A stretch of DNA of 10,749 nucleotides, from positions 1-10,749 of the forward strand of contig JBAWZR010000037.1 in NCBI GenBank assembly GCA_037142915.1, written 5' to 3'. Both the position numbers and the translations under genes were made by a program. This document shows, in pieces, positions 1 to 6,549 of the stretch (position 1 is the stretch's first letter; each line of letters starts with the position of its first letter). The notes under the pieces were generated by a model that worked only from the letters and a program-made list of their open reading frames with translations, was not told the origin of the DNA and made no database searches. Source of the DNA: JBAWZR01 sp037142915 (GTDB lineage: Bacteria; Patescibacteriota; Minisyncoccia; Moranbacterales; UBA1568).

Positions 1-2476
1 CACCGGAGATGAGGACATTGCCAGCGGCGACATCGGCGAGCTTGGCAAGTGTCGTAGCACCTGAAGCGTAGAGGAGATCACCGATGGTGTATGAACCGAG
101 ACCGGTACCGCCACGAGAGACCGCAGTGTATTGTTCACTGCCGAGCGTATTAGCTCCAGTCCAGTACGCATTGTAACCATTGGTACCAGTACCAGTGAGA
201 CCTCCCACCCCGGAGATAGACGCACACTGCCACACACTCGTGCCACTGTTCCACGAGAGAACTTCGTTGTTGGAGCAACCTTGGAGCAGAGTGAGTTGAT
301 TATTGCTCGCTCCTTGGAATTCAAGGCCAGAGTTACTCGCTGTGACACCAACGCCATCGGCAGAAGTGAGGAGATTGAGGGAGAGAGTTGGTGTCGCACC
401 CTCGCTCGAAGCACTGCCAGAGATACCGTTGCCGGCGGTGATGCTCGCGACATAGTTGCCGGTAGTGTGCGTACCGAGGGTGATGAGGTCATTGAGGCTA
501 GAGGCTCCGGTACCGCCGTGAGCCACAGACAATGTCGTCGCATCTACCGACCATGTCCCGCCAGTGATGTAGGGCACGCCGGTTGCAGCAGAGGTATTGA
601 GACCGGTGCCACCGTATTGATTGCCAACGGCTGATCCATTCCAAACGCCAGTTGCAATCGTCCCAAAATTCGCTATGCCATTGAATGTCCAAGCGCCACT
701 GATCGTCTCATTTTGCCCCGATCGAGTCACACCGGAATTCGCATAATCCAAACCAATGAGCGCCTCTGATCCGACTTGTGAAATACTGTAATCCGTTGCA
801 TTAAATGTCAGTGTATCAACGCCGCTATACATCGTCACTCCCTCTTTGACATTGATAATAGCCGACACCGCGCCAAGATCATTCGAACAAAACCATTGGG
901 AAACTCCACCATCCCACTTAAGCATCTGCCCATTGGCACATCCTCCAAGGAGTTTCAAACCTGTTGCTGTCGTCTCGAGACCGGAGTTGGATTGTGTCGT
1001 CGATGTGATGCCATTGGTATTTACATCGAGTCCGATCGTGACAGAACCCACACTTGGTGTAACTGTCACACCATCACCCGCGGTCAAACCAGCCAAAGTG
1101 TAGCCACTGCCATTGCCAATGAGCAATTGCCCATTGGTCGGAATGGCAGTAAGACCTGTACCACCATACTGAACACCTATCGCCGTACCATGCCAAACGC
1201 CAGCAGTGAGTGTACCCACCTGTGTGATATTCGTCGTCGGACCCCACACAATATCCGTGCCATTCGACTGGAGGATATAGCCGGCAGTTCCCAACCCCAG
1301 ACGTGTCCAGGCGGTCGTTGCTCCCTGCCCAGTGATGAGATCTCCGCGCACCACAGATCCCGGAGTCGTATCGGTATGCTGTGTTGACAACAAATCGTGA
1401 GGTGCCGCCGGTCCGGTCGATGTCCACGAGAGCGTACCACCATTCACCGAGAGCACCTGCCCATTCAAGCCCAAAGATAATTTCGAAAGGCTCGTCCCAC
1501 TCGAGTAATACAAGAGATCGCCCGCCGTGTAACTCGCCAAACCCGTACCGCCCTCCGTGGTCGCAAGTGTCCCGGTAATTTTCGAAGCATCGAAAGTCTG
1601 GCTCGCCGAAAACACGATATTCCCACTCATTGTTCCACCCGTCAATGGGAGATAGGTCGTCAAACCACCACTCGTCGAGATCACATCGAAGGACGAACCA
1701 TTATTCGAAATCTCCCACTGCCCACTGACTCCATTGTAACGAATCGTCGGTTTGCTACCTGCATTTGAAACCGTAAAGTCAAAATTCGTCGCCAGTCCCG
1801 TCTTCATCCCCAAGTTAAATGCTGTGGAATTCGTACCCTTCGCCGTATTGACATCAACCGTTGGGATCGTCTGCGGCTTCAGTCGTGAATCCGAACCGAG
1901 CACTAACTGCGAAGAACTCGTCCCCTTGCCCGTCGGCAATTGACTGATGTTGAATTTGCCATTCACACCCAACACTGGGATATCGCCCGCTGCCACTCCC
2001 GGCACCAGACCGCGCAAAAATTGACTATTCACCGCCGAAGGAACAGCATTCAATCGTTTGCGCGGGATCATTTCGACATCCTCACCCACTTTGATCCCCA
2101 AATAATACTCGCCCTGATTGAAAGTCAGTGCAGCTGGCAAGGGTGTCGTGACGCCCAAACGAGCCATCAACAGACCACCCTTCACGGAAATGGTCTGTGT
2201 CTCCTGCCACAAGGGCGTCCCCTCCACGACCGACGCATCCGTACGATCGACCGAATACACAGCAAAACGAACCGCATAATCGCCATCACTCACAGGCGTC
2301 GCATCACTCTTCAACAAGGATGCTGTCAAGCCAAAACTCTGCGGAGAAAAAGCGGGAACCGTCTGCGAAAAAGCTGTTTTTGGTGCAGCAAAGCCCCCTC
2401 CCCAGAGCCCGAGAGCAAAGAGAAGGCTGAAAAATAATATATACTTTCTGAAATTTTTGTTTTTTCGACAATTCAT
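1..2476 (-). CDS. Large secreted tail-fibre/adhesin-like repeat protein, N-terminal 825 residues (partial)
   Basis: The minus-strand frame from ATG at 2476 stays open to the left edge. It starts with a basic N-terminus and a hydrophobic stretch (about residues 12-31), which looks like a signal peptide. A globular part follows, typical of fibre base domains, with a segment ending in MIPRKRLNAVPSA. Next comes an LPLTGGTMSGNI motif, known from phage tail-fibre-like proteins, then low-complexity Gly/Thr/Ser/Asn-rich modules with recurring GGTGL, GDLLY and NGQxL motifs. One segment, HDLLSTQHTDTTPGSVVRGD, is of a kind I recall from tail-fibre and Parcubacterial surface proteins. A C-terminal chaperone or anchor domain may lie beyond the window. 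The likely role is a cell-surface fibre or adhesin; this is inference. An in-frame TGA lies 54 bases upstream with no better start between. AAGG directly abuts the ATG, so there is no properly spaced Shine-Dalgarno site. Confidence 0.85.
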   Translation of the reverse strand, partial: MNCRKNKNFRKYILFFSLLFALGLWGGGFAAPKTAFSQTVPAFSPQSFGLTASLLKSDATPVSDGDYAVRFAVYSVDRTDASVVEGTPLWQETQTISVKGGLLMARLGVTTPLPAALTFNQGEYYLGIKVGEDVEMIPRKRLNAVPSAVNSQFLRGLVPGVAAGDIPVLGVNGKFNISQLPTGKGTSSSQLVLGSDSRLKPQTIPTVDVNTAKGTNSTAFNLGMKTGLATNFDFTVSNAGSKPTIRYNGVSGQWEISNNGSSFDVISTSGGLTTYLPLTGGTMSGNIVFSASQTFDASKITGTLATTEGGTGLASYTAGDLLYYSSGTSLSKLSLGLNGQVLSVNGGTLSWTSTGPAAPHDLLSTQHTDTTPGSVVRGDLITGQGATTAWTRLGLGTAGYILQSNGTDIVWGPTTNITQVGTLTAGVWHGTAIGVQYGGTGLTAIPTNGQLLIGNGSGYTLAGLTAGDGVTVTPSVGSVTIGLDVNTNGITSTTQSNSGLETTATGLKLLGGCANGQMLKWDGGVSQWFCSNDLGAVSAIINVKEGVTMYSGVDTLTFNATDYSISQVGSEALIGLDYANSGVTRSGQNETISGAWTFNGIANFGTIATGVWNGSAVGNQYGGTGLNTSAATGVPYITGGTWSVDATTLSVAHGGTGASSLNDLITLGTHTTGNYVASITAGNGISGSASSEGATPTLSLNLLTSADGVGVTASNSGLEFQGASNNQLTLLQGCSNNEVLSWNSGTSVWQCASISGVGGLTGTGTNGYNAYWTGANTLGSEQYTAVSRGGTGLGSYTIGDLLYASGATTLAKLADVAAGNVLISG
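42..1556 (-). repeat. Degenerate GGTG protein modules inside the surface protein
   Basis: At least five degenerate modules start with (Y/E/H/R)GGTG(L/A). They lie at about 1480-1556, 1093-1178, 548-625, 437-520 and 42-117. The first and last are clearly related at protein level (GGTGLASYTAGDLLY versus GGTGLGSYTIGDLLY) but use different synonymous codons, so they are not recent DNA duplications. Interleaved with them are NGQxL...W segments. Two of these carry a Cys-x16-Cys pair (residues 513/530 and 734/751). Confidence 0.7.
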
Positions 2477-2565
2477 CCTTTTGGCAATACTTCGGAAGAA
2501 ATCCCTCAGGGAAAGCTTTTTTGTTTCTCAAAATACTTCCCAAATCATTTCGCTTCCATAGTTTC

Positions 2566-2594
2566 ATAATACCATAAACAAAGGAAAAGCTCGA
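2566..2594 (-). promoter_or_regulatory. Candidate promoter of the surface-protein gene
   Basis: On the minus strand a good -10 box TATTAT (2566-2571) lies about 90 bases before the ATG at 2476. The best -35 at 17 bp spacing is TCGAGC, which matches the consensus at only three positions. This is suggestive only. Confidence 0.3.
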
Positions 2595-2624
2595 CTCCTT
2601 GTTAAGTCTTTTTTCCCTTTTTGC

Positions 2625-2646
2625 AAGAATGTTTTCAAACATTCTT
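2625..2646. repeat. 22-bp palindrome upstream of the surface-protein promoter
   Basis: The arms AAGAATGTTT and AAACATTCTT are exact reverse complements separated by two bases. No T-run follows on either strand, so it is not a typical terminator. It sits about 30 bp upstream of the candidate -35 region, where an operator could lie. The role is inferred. Confidence 0.4.
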
Positions 2647-2680
2647 CATCTGGTCTTTATGATTACATTTTTGGCTCAAT

Positions 2681-2706
2681 AAAAACAAAAAATCCCCATC
2701 AGGGGA
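2681..2706 (-). terminator. Intrinsic terminator between tRNA-Ser and the surface-protein gene
   Basis: Read on the minus strand, the stem TCCCC/GGGGA (loop TGAT) is followed directly by TTTTTTGTTTTT, a good Rho-independent terminator. It would stop transcripts coming from the tRNA. A shorter T6 run (2714-2719) lies seven bases beyond the stem on the plus strand, so weak two-way function is possible. The rest of 2707-2843 holds AT-rich sequence, a weak GTGT/ACAC hairpin and two tiny coupled ORFs described in the findings. Confidence 0.65.
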
Positions 2707-2843
2707 CTTCTCGTTTTTTCACGCTCTTCTTTTTCACTTAGACATTTTTTTCCTCTCGAAATACACTCGTGTTAATTTTTAATTAATACACAACTCTCAA
2801 AAACGCGCAAGAGGTATTTTTTTTGTCAAGTGTTTTTTATATG

Positions 2844-2930
2844 CGGAAGAGGAGGGATTCGAACCCTCGGTACGGTTGCCCGCACGCTTGCTTTCCAAGC
2901 AAGTACCTTAAACCGCTCGGCCACCCTTCC
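2844..2930 (-). tRNA. tRNA-Ser, anticodon GGA
   Basis: The minus strand folds as a class II tRNA. The acceptor stem is GGAAGGG/CTCTTCC with one G-U pair, and the discriminator base is G. The D arm begins GCCGAGCGG. The anticodon stem CTTGC/GCAAG encloses loop TTGGAAA, giving anticodon GGA (2894-2896), which reads UCC and UCU. The long variable arm has a 6-bp stem capped by GCAA, as expected for serine tRNA. The T arm is GAGGG, TTCGAAT, CCCTC. No 3' CCA is encoded (the next bases are CAT), so a CCA-adding enzyme is needed. A possible -10 (TATATT, 2940-2945) lies just upstream, with no clear -35. Confidence 0.95.
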
Positions 2931-3034
2931 GTTTCTGTCAATATACTTTGACAAAATAAAAATATTCTCACTCAAACTACTCCCATTTCAGACAAATAAA
3001 TCCCAAGGATTCACCTATACGAAATCCTCCTAAG

Positions 3035-3053
3035 AAAAAATCTCTCGCGATTT
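3035..3053 (-). terminator. Possible weak terminator after pyk
   Basis: Just after the pyk stop (tandem TGA TGA) the minus strand has AAATC, loop GCGAGA, GATTT, with a T6 run that overlaps the 3' arm. The stem is only 5 bp and AT-rich, so confidence is low. The spacer up to the tRNA (2931-3034) shows nothing else convincing. Confidence 0.3.
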
Positions 3054-3055
3054 CA

Positions 3056-4486
3056 TCACACGACCTCGCGCACTCCGACCAACTGGAGTGTATCACTTGC
3101 GACCTCGCGACCGAGGCATGCGACGATCCGATCACCCTTATGCAAGAGCGATCGTTGCCGAGCAAAACGGATCACAGCTTCCACTGCTCCGTCCGCCTCA
3201 GTATGCCCGTCAAAAAGAAAGGCGTCAACCCCCCACACCAACGCGAGTCGCTGCCACACCGACCGTTCCCAGGTGCCCACGAGAAGCCGCCCCTCAGGAC
3301 GAAAATGCGACAACAGCCTCGCTGTAAAGCCGCTCCGCGAAACCAAAACAATTGCCTCTGCCGAATAACTTCGCGCCAATTGGTATACGCTCCGCACGAT
3401 CACCGCGAACTCCGAGTGCAGATTCATATTCAATTCCTGGTACATATCGTCCCATGGAGACTCCTCGGTCTTATCGGCGATTTCTCGCATCATCGCCACT
3501 GATTCCACTGGGTATTTGCCCGCCGCGCTCTCCTCTGACAGCATCACAGCATCCGCATGATCGATCACCGCATTGGTCACGTCGCTCACCTCCGCCCGAG
3601 TCGGTCGAGGATTTTCCACCATACTCCTCAACATCTGCGTCGCCACGATCACCGGTTTCATCTGACGCAAGCTCTCAGCGATGATCTGCTTTTGGAGGAT
3701 CGCCACTTCACTCTCCGGCATCTCGATTCCGAGATCGCCACGCGCCACCATCACCGCGTCCGTCGCCTTCACGATTTTTTTCAGATTTTTTAGGGCTTCC
3801 TTGCGCTCGATTTTCGCCACGATCCATGGGAGTATCCCGTTTTCACCGACCGATTTTTGCATCGTCTCCCGCGCTTCGGCAATATCTTCGGCACTCCCGA
3901 CGAACGAGAGCCCAACATAATCCAATCCCTCCGCCACGGCAAAGGCCAGATCCTTCTCATCCTTCGGTGTTATCACAGGAATCTTGAGTGCCGTGTCGGG
4001 CAAATTCACTCCCTTATGACTCGTAATCTCGCCAGAATTCAGGGCTTTTACCCGAGCAAAACCACTCACTATTTCGAGCACCTTGAACTGGATCGCGCCA
4101 TCGGCAATCAACACGGCATCACCCACCCGTATCATCTCGATCACTGCCGCCTGATCCAATAAGAAAAATTTTCCACCCAAAGCATCGAGCTCTCCTATAC
4201 CATGATTGATATCGCCGACCCAGACTTCCTCACCCTCCTCGACCGTGATCGGCGTCGTCACCTGTGTCCGAATTCGCGGCCCTTGGATGTCTCCCAAAAT
4301 GGCTACTGGAATGTCAAGCTCTTTTGACAATTCGCGAATCGCAACGATTACTTTTCGATGTCCCTCGAGTTCACCATGCGAGAAATTCAATCGTGCGACA
4401 TTCATCCCCGCGAGGATTAACTTTCGCAACATATCCTTGCTATCGCTCACCGGTCCGATCGTCGCCACGATTTTTGTTTTTTGCAT
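3056..4486 (-). CDS. pyk: Pyruvate kinase
   Basis: Converts phosphoenolpyruvate and ADP to pyruvate and ATP, the last step of glycolysis, in the cytosol. The 476-residue product is full length for the family. It opens with QKTKIVATIGP and has ARLNFSHG (31-38, substrate and K+ site residues R32, N34, S36). The B domain follows GDIQGPRIRT (65-74). Catalytic K225 and metal ligand E227 lie in IVAKIE, followed by MVARGDLGIEMP (246-257) and the signature ATQMLRSM...NPRPTRAEVSDV (282-303). The C-terminal regulatory domain (about 357-476) contains VSRSGFTARLLSHFRP. The frame is open upstream to a TTG at 4537, but ATG 4486 fits the family start and lies downstream of the promoter. No Shine-Dalgarno is visible. 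It appears to be monocistronic. Confidence 0.97.
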   Translation of the reverse strand: MQKTKIVATIGPVSDSKDMLRKLILAGMNVARLNFSHGELEGHRKVIVAIRELSKELDIPVAILGDIQGPRIRTQVTTPITVEEGEEVWVGDINHGIGELDALGGKFFLLDQAAVIEMIRVGDAVLIADGAIQFKVLEIVSGFARVKALNSGEITSHKGVNLPDTALKIPVITPKDEKDLAFAVAEGLDYVGLSFVGSAEDIAEARETMQKSVGENGILPWIVAKIERKEALKNLKKIVKATDAVMVARGDLGIEMPESEVAILQKQIIAESLRQMKPVIVATQMLRSMVENPRPTRAEVSDVTNAVIDHADAVMLSEESAAGKYPVESVAMMREIADKTEESPWDDMYQELNMNLHSEFAVIVRSVYQLARSYSAEAIVLVSRSGFTARLLSHFRPEGRLLVGTWERSVWQRLALVWGVDAFLFDGHTEADGAVEAVIRFARQRSLLHKGDRIVACLGREVASDTLQLVGVREVV

Positions 4487-4516
4487 AGAAATATATAAAT
4501 AGCATTCTCTCTTCTT

Positions 4517-4546
4517 AGTATACCCTATTTCAATCAATCCTTACAA
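4517..4546 (-). promoter_or_regulatory. Promoter of pyk
   Basis: On the minus strand, -35 TTGTAA (4541-4546), an 18-bp spacer and -10 TATACT (4517-4522) give an expected start near 4510 and a leader of about 24 bases before the pyk ATG. The upstream hairpin (4548-4586) ends immediately before this promoter. Confidence 0.6.
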
Positions 4547-4547
4547 T

Positions 4548-4586
4548 CATAAAACAAGCACTCTTTATGAGAATGCTTGTTTTATG
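4548..4586 (-). terminator. Hairpin terminator between the membrane-protein gene and pyk
   Basis: Thirteen-base arms CATAAAACAAGCA and TGCTTGTTTTATG are exact reverse complements. The stem extends inward by three pairs after one mismatch and is capped by a 5-base loop. The U-rich 3' arm lets it act on the minus strand after the gene ending at 4604; the symmetric A/T arms could also work on plus. It insulates the pyk promoter. Confidence 0.6.
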
Positions 4587-4603
4587 AAATTGTCGGCCCG
4601 TCT

Positions 4604-5113
4604 TTAATTCGTGTACTTCTCCTTCACCTGGAAAAGGAAATACCACCCGATGATGGCGCTTAATATACCATTGATGATGTTGAAGGAGAGGATACTCCCG
4701 ATCAGTCCGATAATACTCGCGTAGAACACCAATCGCCACCCGCGCTTCGTCCGGGCAAATAAACCCTTCACCGCCATCAACTCGACGACCAACGCCACGA
4801 CTGACACCACAGCATTGATGAAGATAGAGACACCAAAACTGCCGCCAGCCGCCCCAACGAGCAAAGCTACTGGTGCGAGTACTGCTGAGAGACCGAGTCC
4901 GAGCAAAATAACTGGGATTGCCATCACTGCAAAAATGATGATGACATATGGCATTACCTTCACGATAAATTCTTTTGCATTGTCTGGCAAAGCGAAAGGC
5001 GCTTTCTTGACGAGGTATTCATCCAACATCGCTTCGAGCTGATTCACGGCACCTGTCACTTCCTGCTTCACTTCTTCTTTGGTCGATTCCTGCCCAGGGA
5101 CTTGTTCGTCCAT
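4604..5113 (-). CDS. Small multi-pass membrane protein, conserved in CPR bacteria (function unknown)
   Basis: The product has 169 residues. A charged N-terminus (1-50), likely cytoplasmic and partly helical with several Glu/Lys, is followed by four or five hydrophobic segments (about 53-76, 77-95, 96-115, 127-146 and 148-163) and a short basic tail. Basic residues in the loop at 121-127 (RTKRGWR) suggest that this loop is cytoplasmic. I find no catalytic motif. The pattern KAPFALP, then a long hydrophobic region, a GLFARTKRGW loop and a terminal YFLFQVK resembles uncharacterised Patescibacterial membrane proteins I recall, but I cannot name a family. It starts with ATG at 5113 without a clear Shine-Dalgarno, 34 bases after the DUF4258-like gene. 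It could be cotranscribed with htpX or use its own promoter at 5149-5178. Confidence 0.85.
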   Translation of the reverse strand: MDEQVPGQESTKEEVKQEVTGAVNQLEAMLDEYLVKKAPFALPDNAKEFIVKVMPYVIIIFAVMAIPVILLGLGLSAVLAPVALLVGAAGGSFGVSIFINAVVSVVALVVELMAVKGLFARTKRGWRLVFYASIIGLIGSILSFNIINGILSAIIGWYFLFQVKEKYTN

Positions 5114-5146
5114 AAGACTTTGATGATAAAAAATTATTCTTTACTT

Positions 5147-5497
5147 TCAGTATATCATATTTGCTACCTCGCGCATAATTTCAGCTGGAATAGGGGCTCG
5201 TTTCGGGCTCACTCCGGGGTAACGCCACGCACTCACCACATACAACCCACTTCCAGACTTCCCCTTCAACGCTTTTTTGCCCACGAGATACATCGCCCAG
5301 ATTTCCTGTCGCCAAATTTTTTTACCCTCCACGATCTTGACCGAGACTGGCTGCATCACTGCCACAGCGCCATCGAGTATCCCCTCTTCAACCCGTTCTG
5401 GATGCCGGATAATCCGCAACACCCGTTGTCGGGATAACCCATATCCCTTCATTTTATATTCGGCGTGAGGCGTCCAGAGAATTTTTTGCACAGACAT
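5147..5497 (-). CDS. DUF4258-like small protein
   Basis: The product has 116 residues from ATG 5497. A TTG at 5503 would add two and overlap the htpX stop as TTGA. The N-terminus WTPHAEYKMKGYGLSRQRVL followed by IIRHPERVEEG fits the DUF4258 pattern: a histidine-led helix, a 'gls...v' turn and an 'I..P..v.eG' strand. That family has a small alpha/beta fold, sometimes compared with RelE/BrnT toxins. The C-terminal half has WRQEIWAMY and VVSAWRYPGVSPK, which I recall from uncharacterised Parcubacterial proteins. There is no partner antitoxin gene beside it, so a toxin role is not supported. Its start abuts the htpX stop, which suggests translational coupling in a lemA-htpX-downstream operon. The function is unknown. 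Confidence 0.8.
   Translation of the reverse strand: MSVQKILWTPHAEYKMKGYGLSRQRVLRIIRHPERVEEGILDGAVAVMQPVSVKIVEGKKIWRQEIWAMYLVGKKALKGKSGSGLYVVSAWRYPGVSPKRAPIPAEIMREVANMIY
5149..5178 (-). promoter_or_regulatory. Candidate promoter of the membrane-protein gene
   Basis: TATACT (5149-5154) and TTATGC (5173-5178) with an 18-bp spacer lie on the minus strand, inside the 3' end of the preceding gene. The -10 is good and the -35 is poor. Confidence 0.35.
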
Positions 5498-5499
5498 AC

Positions 5500-6387
5500 T
5501 CAACGAATCTCCATCCCGCGGAGAGTGGCGATGCGTTCTTCGATCGGTGGGTGGGTGGAAAAAAGTTTTGCCACATTCTGCCCCTTGAATGGATTAGCGA
5601 TATACAGATGTGCTGTCGCCCGGTTGGCAGCTTCGAGCGGCTCAGTGTCCTGCGAAATTTTTTCCAATGCGCGCGCCAAACCCTCCGGATACCGAGTGAG
5701 GAGTGCGCCCGACGCGTCGGCGAGAAACTCCCGCTTGCGAGACAACGCCATCTGAAGCAGTGTAGCGAAGAGTGGAGCTAAAATCGACAATAACAAAGCA
5801 ATAATGAAAAATATCGCGTTCGATTTCCCATCTCCTTCATCGTCTCCTCCGCCAAAAAACATCCAATTACGAAACCAATCAGCCAGCAATGCCACGAACC
5901 CGACCATCACTACGACAACTGTCGAGAGCAAAATGTCCCGATTGCCGATATGCGAGAGCTCATGAGCGATCACGCCTTCCAGCTCTACCTTCTCCAGTCG
6001 GGCGATAATCCCCGTCGTGAGACAGATCACCCCGTGTGCAGGGTCGCGCCCCGTCGCAAAAGCATTGAGTGCCGTATCGTCGATGATGTATATTTTTGGT
6101 GTCGGCAGTCCAGCCGTGATGCAGAGGTTTTCCACGAGGCGATAGAGCTCTTTGTTCGTCTCGAATTCCACCAGCGTCGCATTGCTCATCGAAAGTACGA
6201 TCTTGTCGCTCCACCAATATGATCCGAAACTCATCACCACCGAAAAAATCACCGCGAAGTAGAGGATGGCCGAATTGTGCATTGCCCCCGCGAACACATA
6301 TCCGATCCCGATGACCACGATCAAAAACAGGGTCATATACACCCAGGTCAATCGGGTATTTTTGTCATAGGAAGTATAAAGATTCAT
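5500..6387 (-). CDS. htpX: Membrane zinc metalloprotease HtpX (peptidase M48)
   Basis: HtpX is a membrane-bound zinc protease that degrades misfolded membrane proteins. The 295-residue product has the usual length and layout: two N-terminal transmembrane segments (about 14-34 and 39-57), then the catalytic domain with HELSH (H142, E143, H146) and the third zinc ligand E220 in RKREFLADASGALLT. Two further hydrophobic segments lie at about 153-170 and 190-213. The family C-terminal signature STHPPIEERIATL is at 277-289. A short GGGDDEGDG loop (179-187) is unusually acidic. ATG 6387 is the family start, but no Shine-Dalgarno precedes it. It lies downstream of lemA, a common pairing, although the spacer contains a large inverted repeat that could reduce read-through. 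Confidence 0.96.
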   Translation of the reverse strand: MNLYTSYDKNTRLTWVYMTLFLIVVIGIGYVFAGAMHNSAILYFAVIFSVVMSFGSYWWSDKIVLSMSNATLVEFETNKELYRLVENLCITAGLPTPKIYIIDDTALNAFATGRDPAHGVICLTTGIIARLEKVELEGVIAHELSHIGNRDILLSTVVVVMVGFVALLADWFRNWMFFGGGDDEGDGKSNAIFFIIALLLSILAPLFATLLQMALSRKREFLADASGALLTRYPEGLARALEKISQDTEPLEAANRATAHLYIANPFKGQNVAKLFSTHPPIEERIATLRGMEIR

Positions 6388-6405
6388 ATTCTAATTTCAC
6401 AGCTT

Positions 6406-6539
6406 AAAACTTATGCGCTTAAAAAAGTAAGTGCTGGTTTCCGGCAAAGTGTTTCCTCTGCAGCCGTTTGGTAAACTTACCACAGGCAAAGAGGGAATGC
6501 TTTGCCAGAAACCAGCTTGGGGTTAAGCGTGTAAGTTTT
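6406..6539. repeat. 134-bp nested inverted repeat (rod-like fold) between lemA and htpX
   Basis: The outer arms 6406-6422 and 6523-6539 pair over 17 positions, two of them G-U on the plus-strand RNA. A second helix, 6433-6459 with 6490-6516, gives 27 positions with one C-A mismatch at 6442/6507 and three G-U pairs. The centre ends in a GCC/GGC step and a TGGTA, AACT, TACCA hairpin. The only large interruption is an internal loop (10 and 6 bases). On the minus strand the inner helix is followed after six bases by T6 (6421-6426), so it may end or weaken lemA transcripts. It could be a MITE or ERIC-like element, a processing hairpin, or a plus-strand RNA. No target-site duplication is evident. 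Confidence 0.8.
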
Positions 6540-6549
6540 CTAAAATAAT

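Noticed and set aside
131..1578. Plus-strand frames (up to 167 codons) opposite the surface protein, and other minus frames in the same region
   Set aside because: No family signal. The minus frame from 2476 is uninterrupted and shows coherent GGTG repeats.
2304..2642. Alternative 112-codon minus frame overlapping the surface-protein start
   Set aside because: Its N-terminal part covers the untranslated leader, and the rest is a shifted reading of the signal-peptide region; no motif.
2830..3033. 67-codon plus-strand frame with GGIRTLGTVARTLAFQASTL
   Set aside because: It is the complement of the tRNA-Ser gene, a well-known source of false protein annotations.
3088..4502. Several long plus-strand frames opposite pyk
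   Set aside because: Arg/Ser/Pro/His-rich translations without motifs; the minus strand encodes a complete pyruvate kinase.
4487..4537. Upstream TTG start for pyk
   Set aside because: It lies upstream of the -10 box of the predicted promoter and adds 17 residues not found in the family.
5147..5497. Toxin of a toxin-antitoxin pair
   Set aside because: DUF4258 resembles BrnT/RelE-type folds, but there is no adjacent small antitoxin gene; the neighbours are htpX and a membrane protein.
6406..6539. Integron attC site
   Set aside because: GTTAAGC fits one R-box consensus, but the partner box does not match exactly and the pairing extends beyond it; no integrase or cassette genes are seen.
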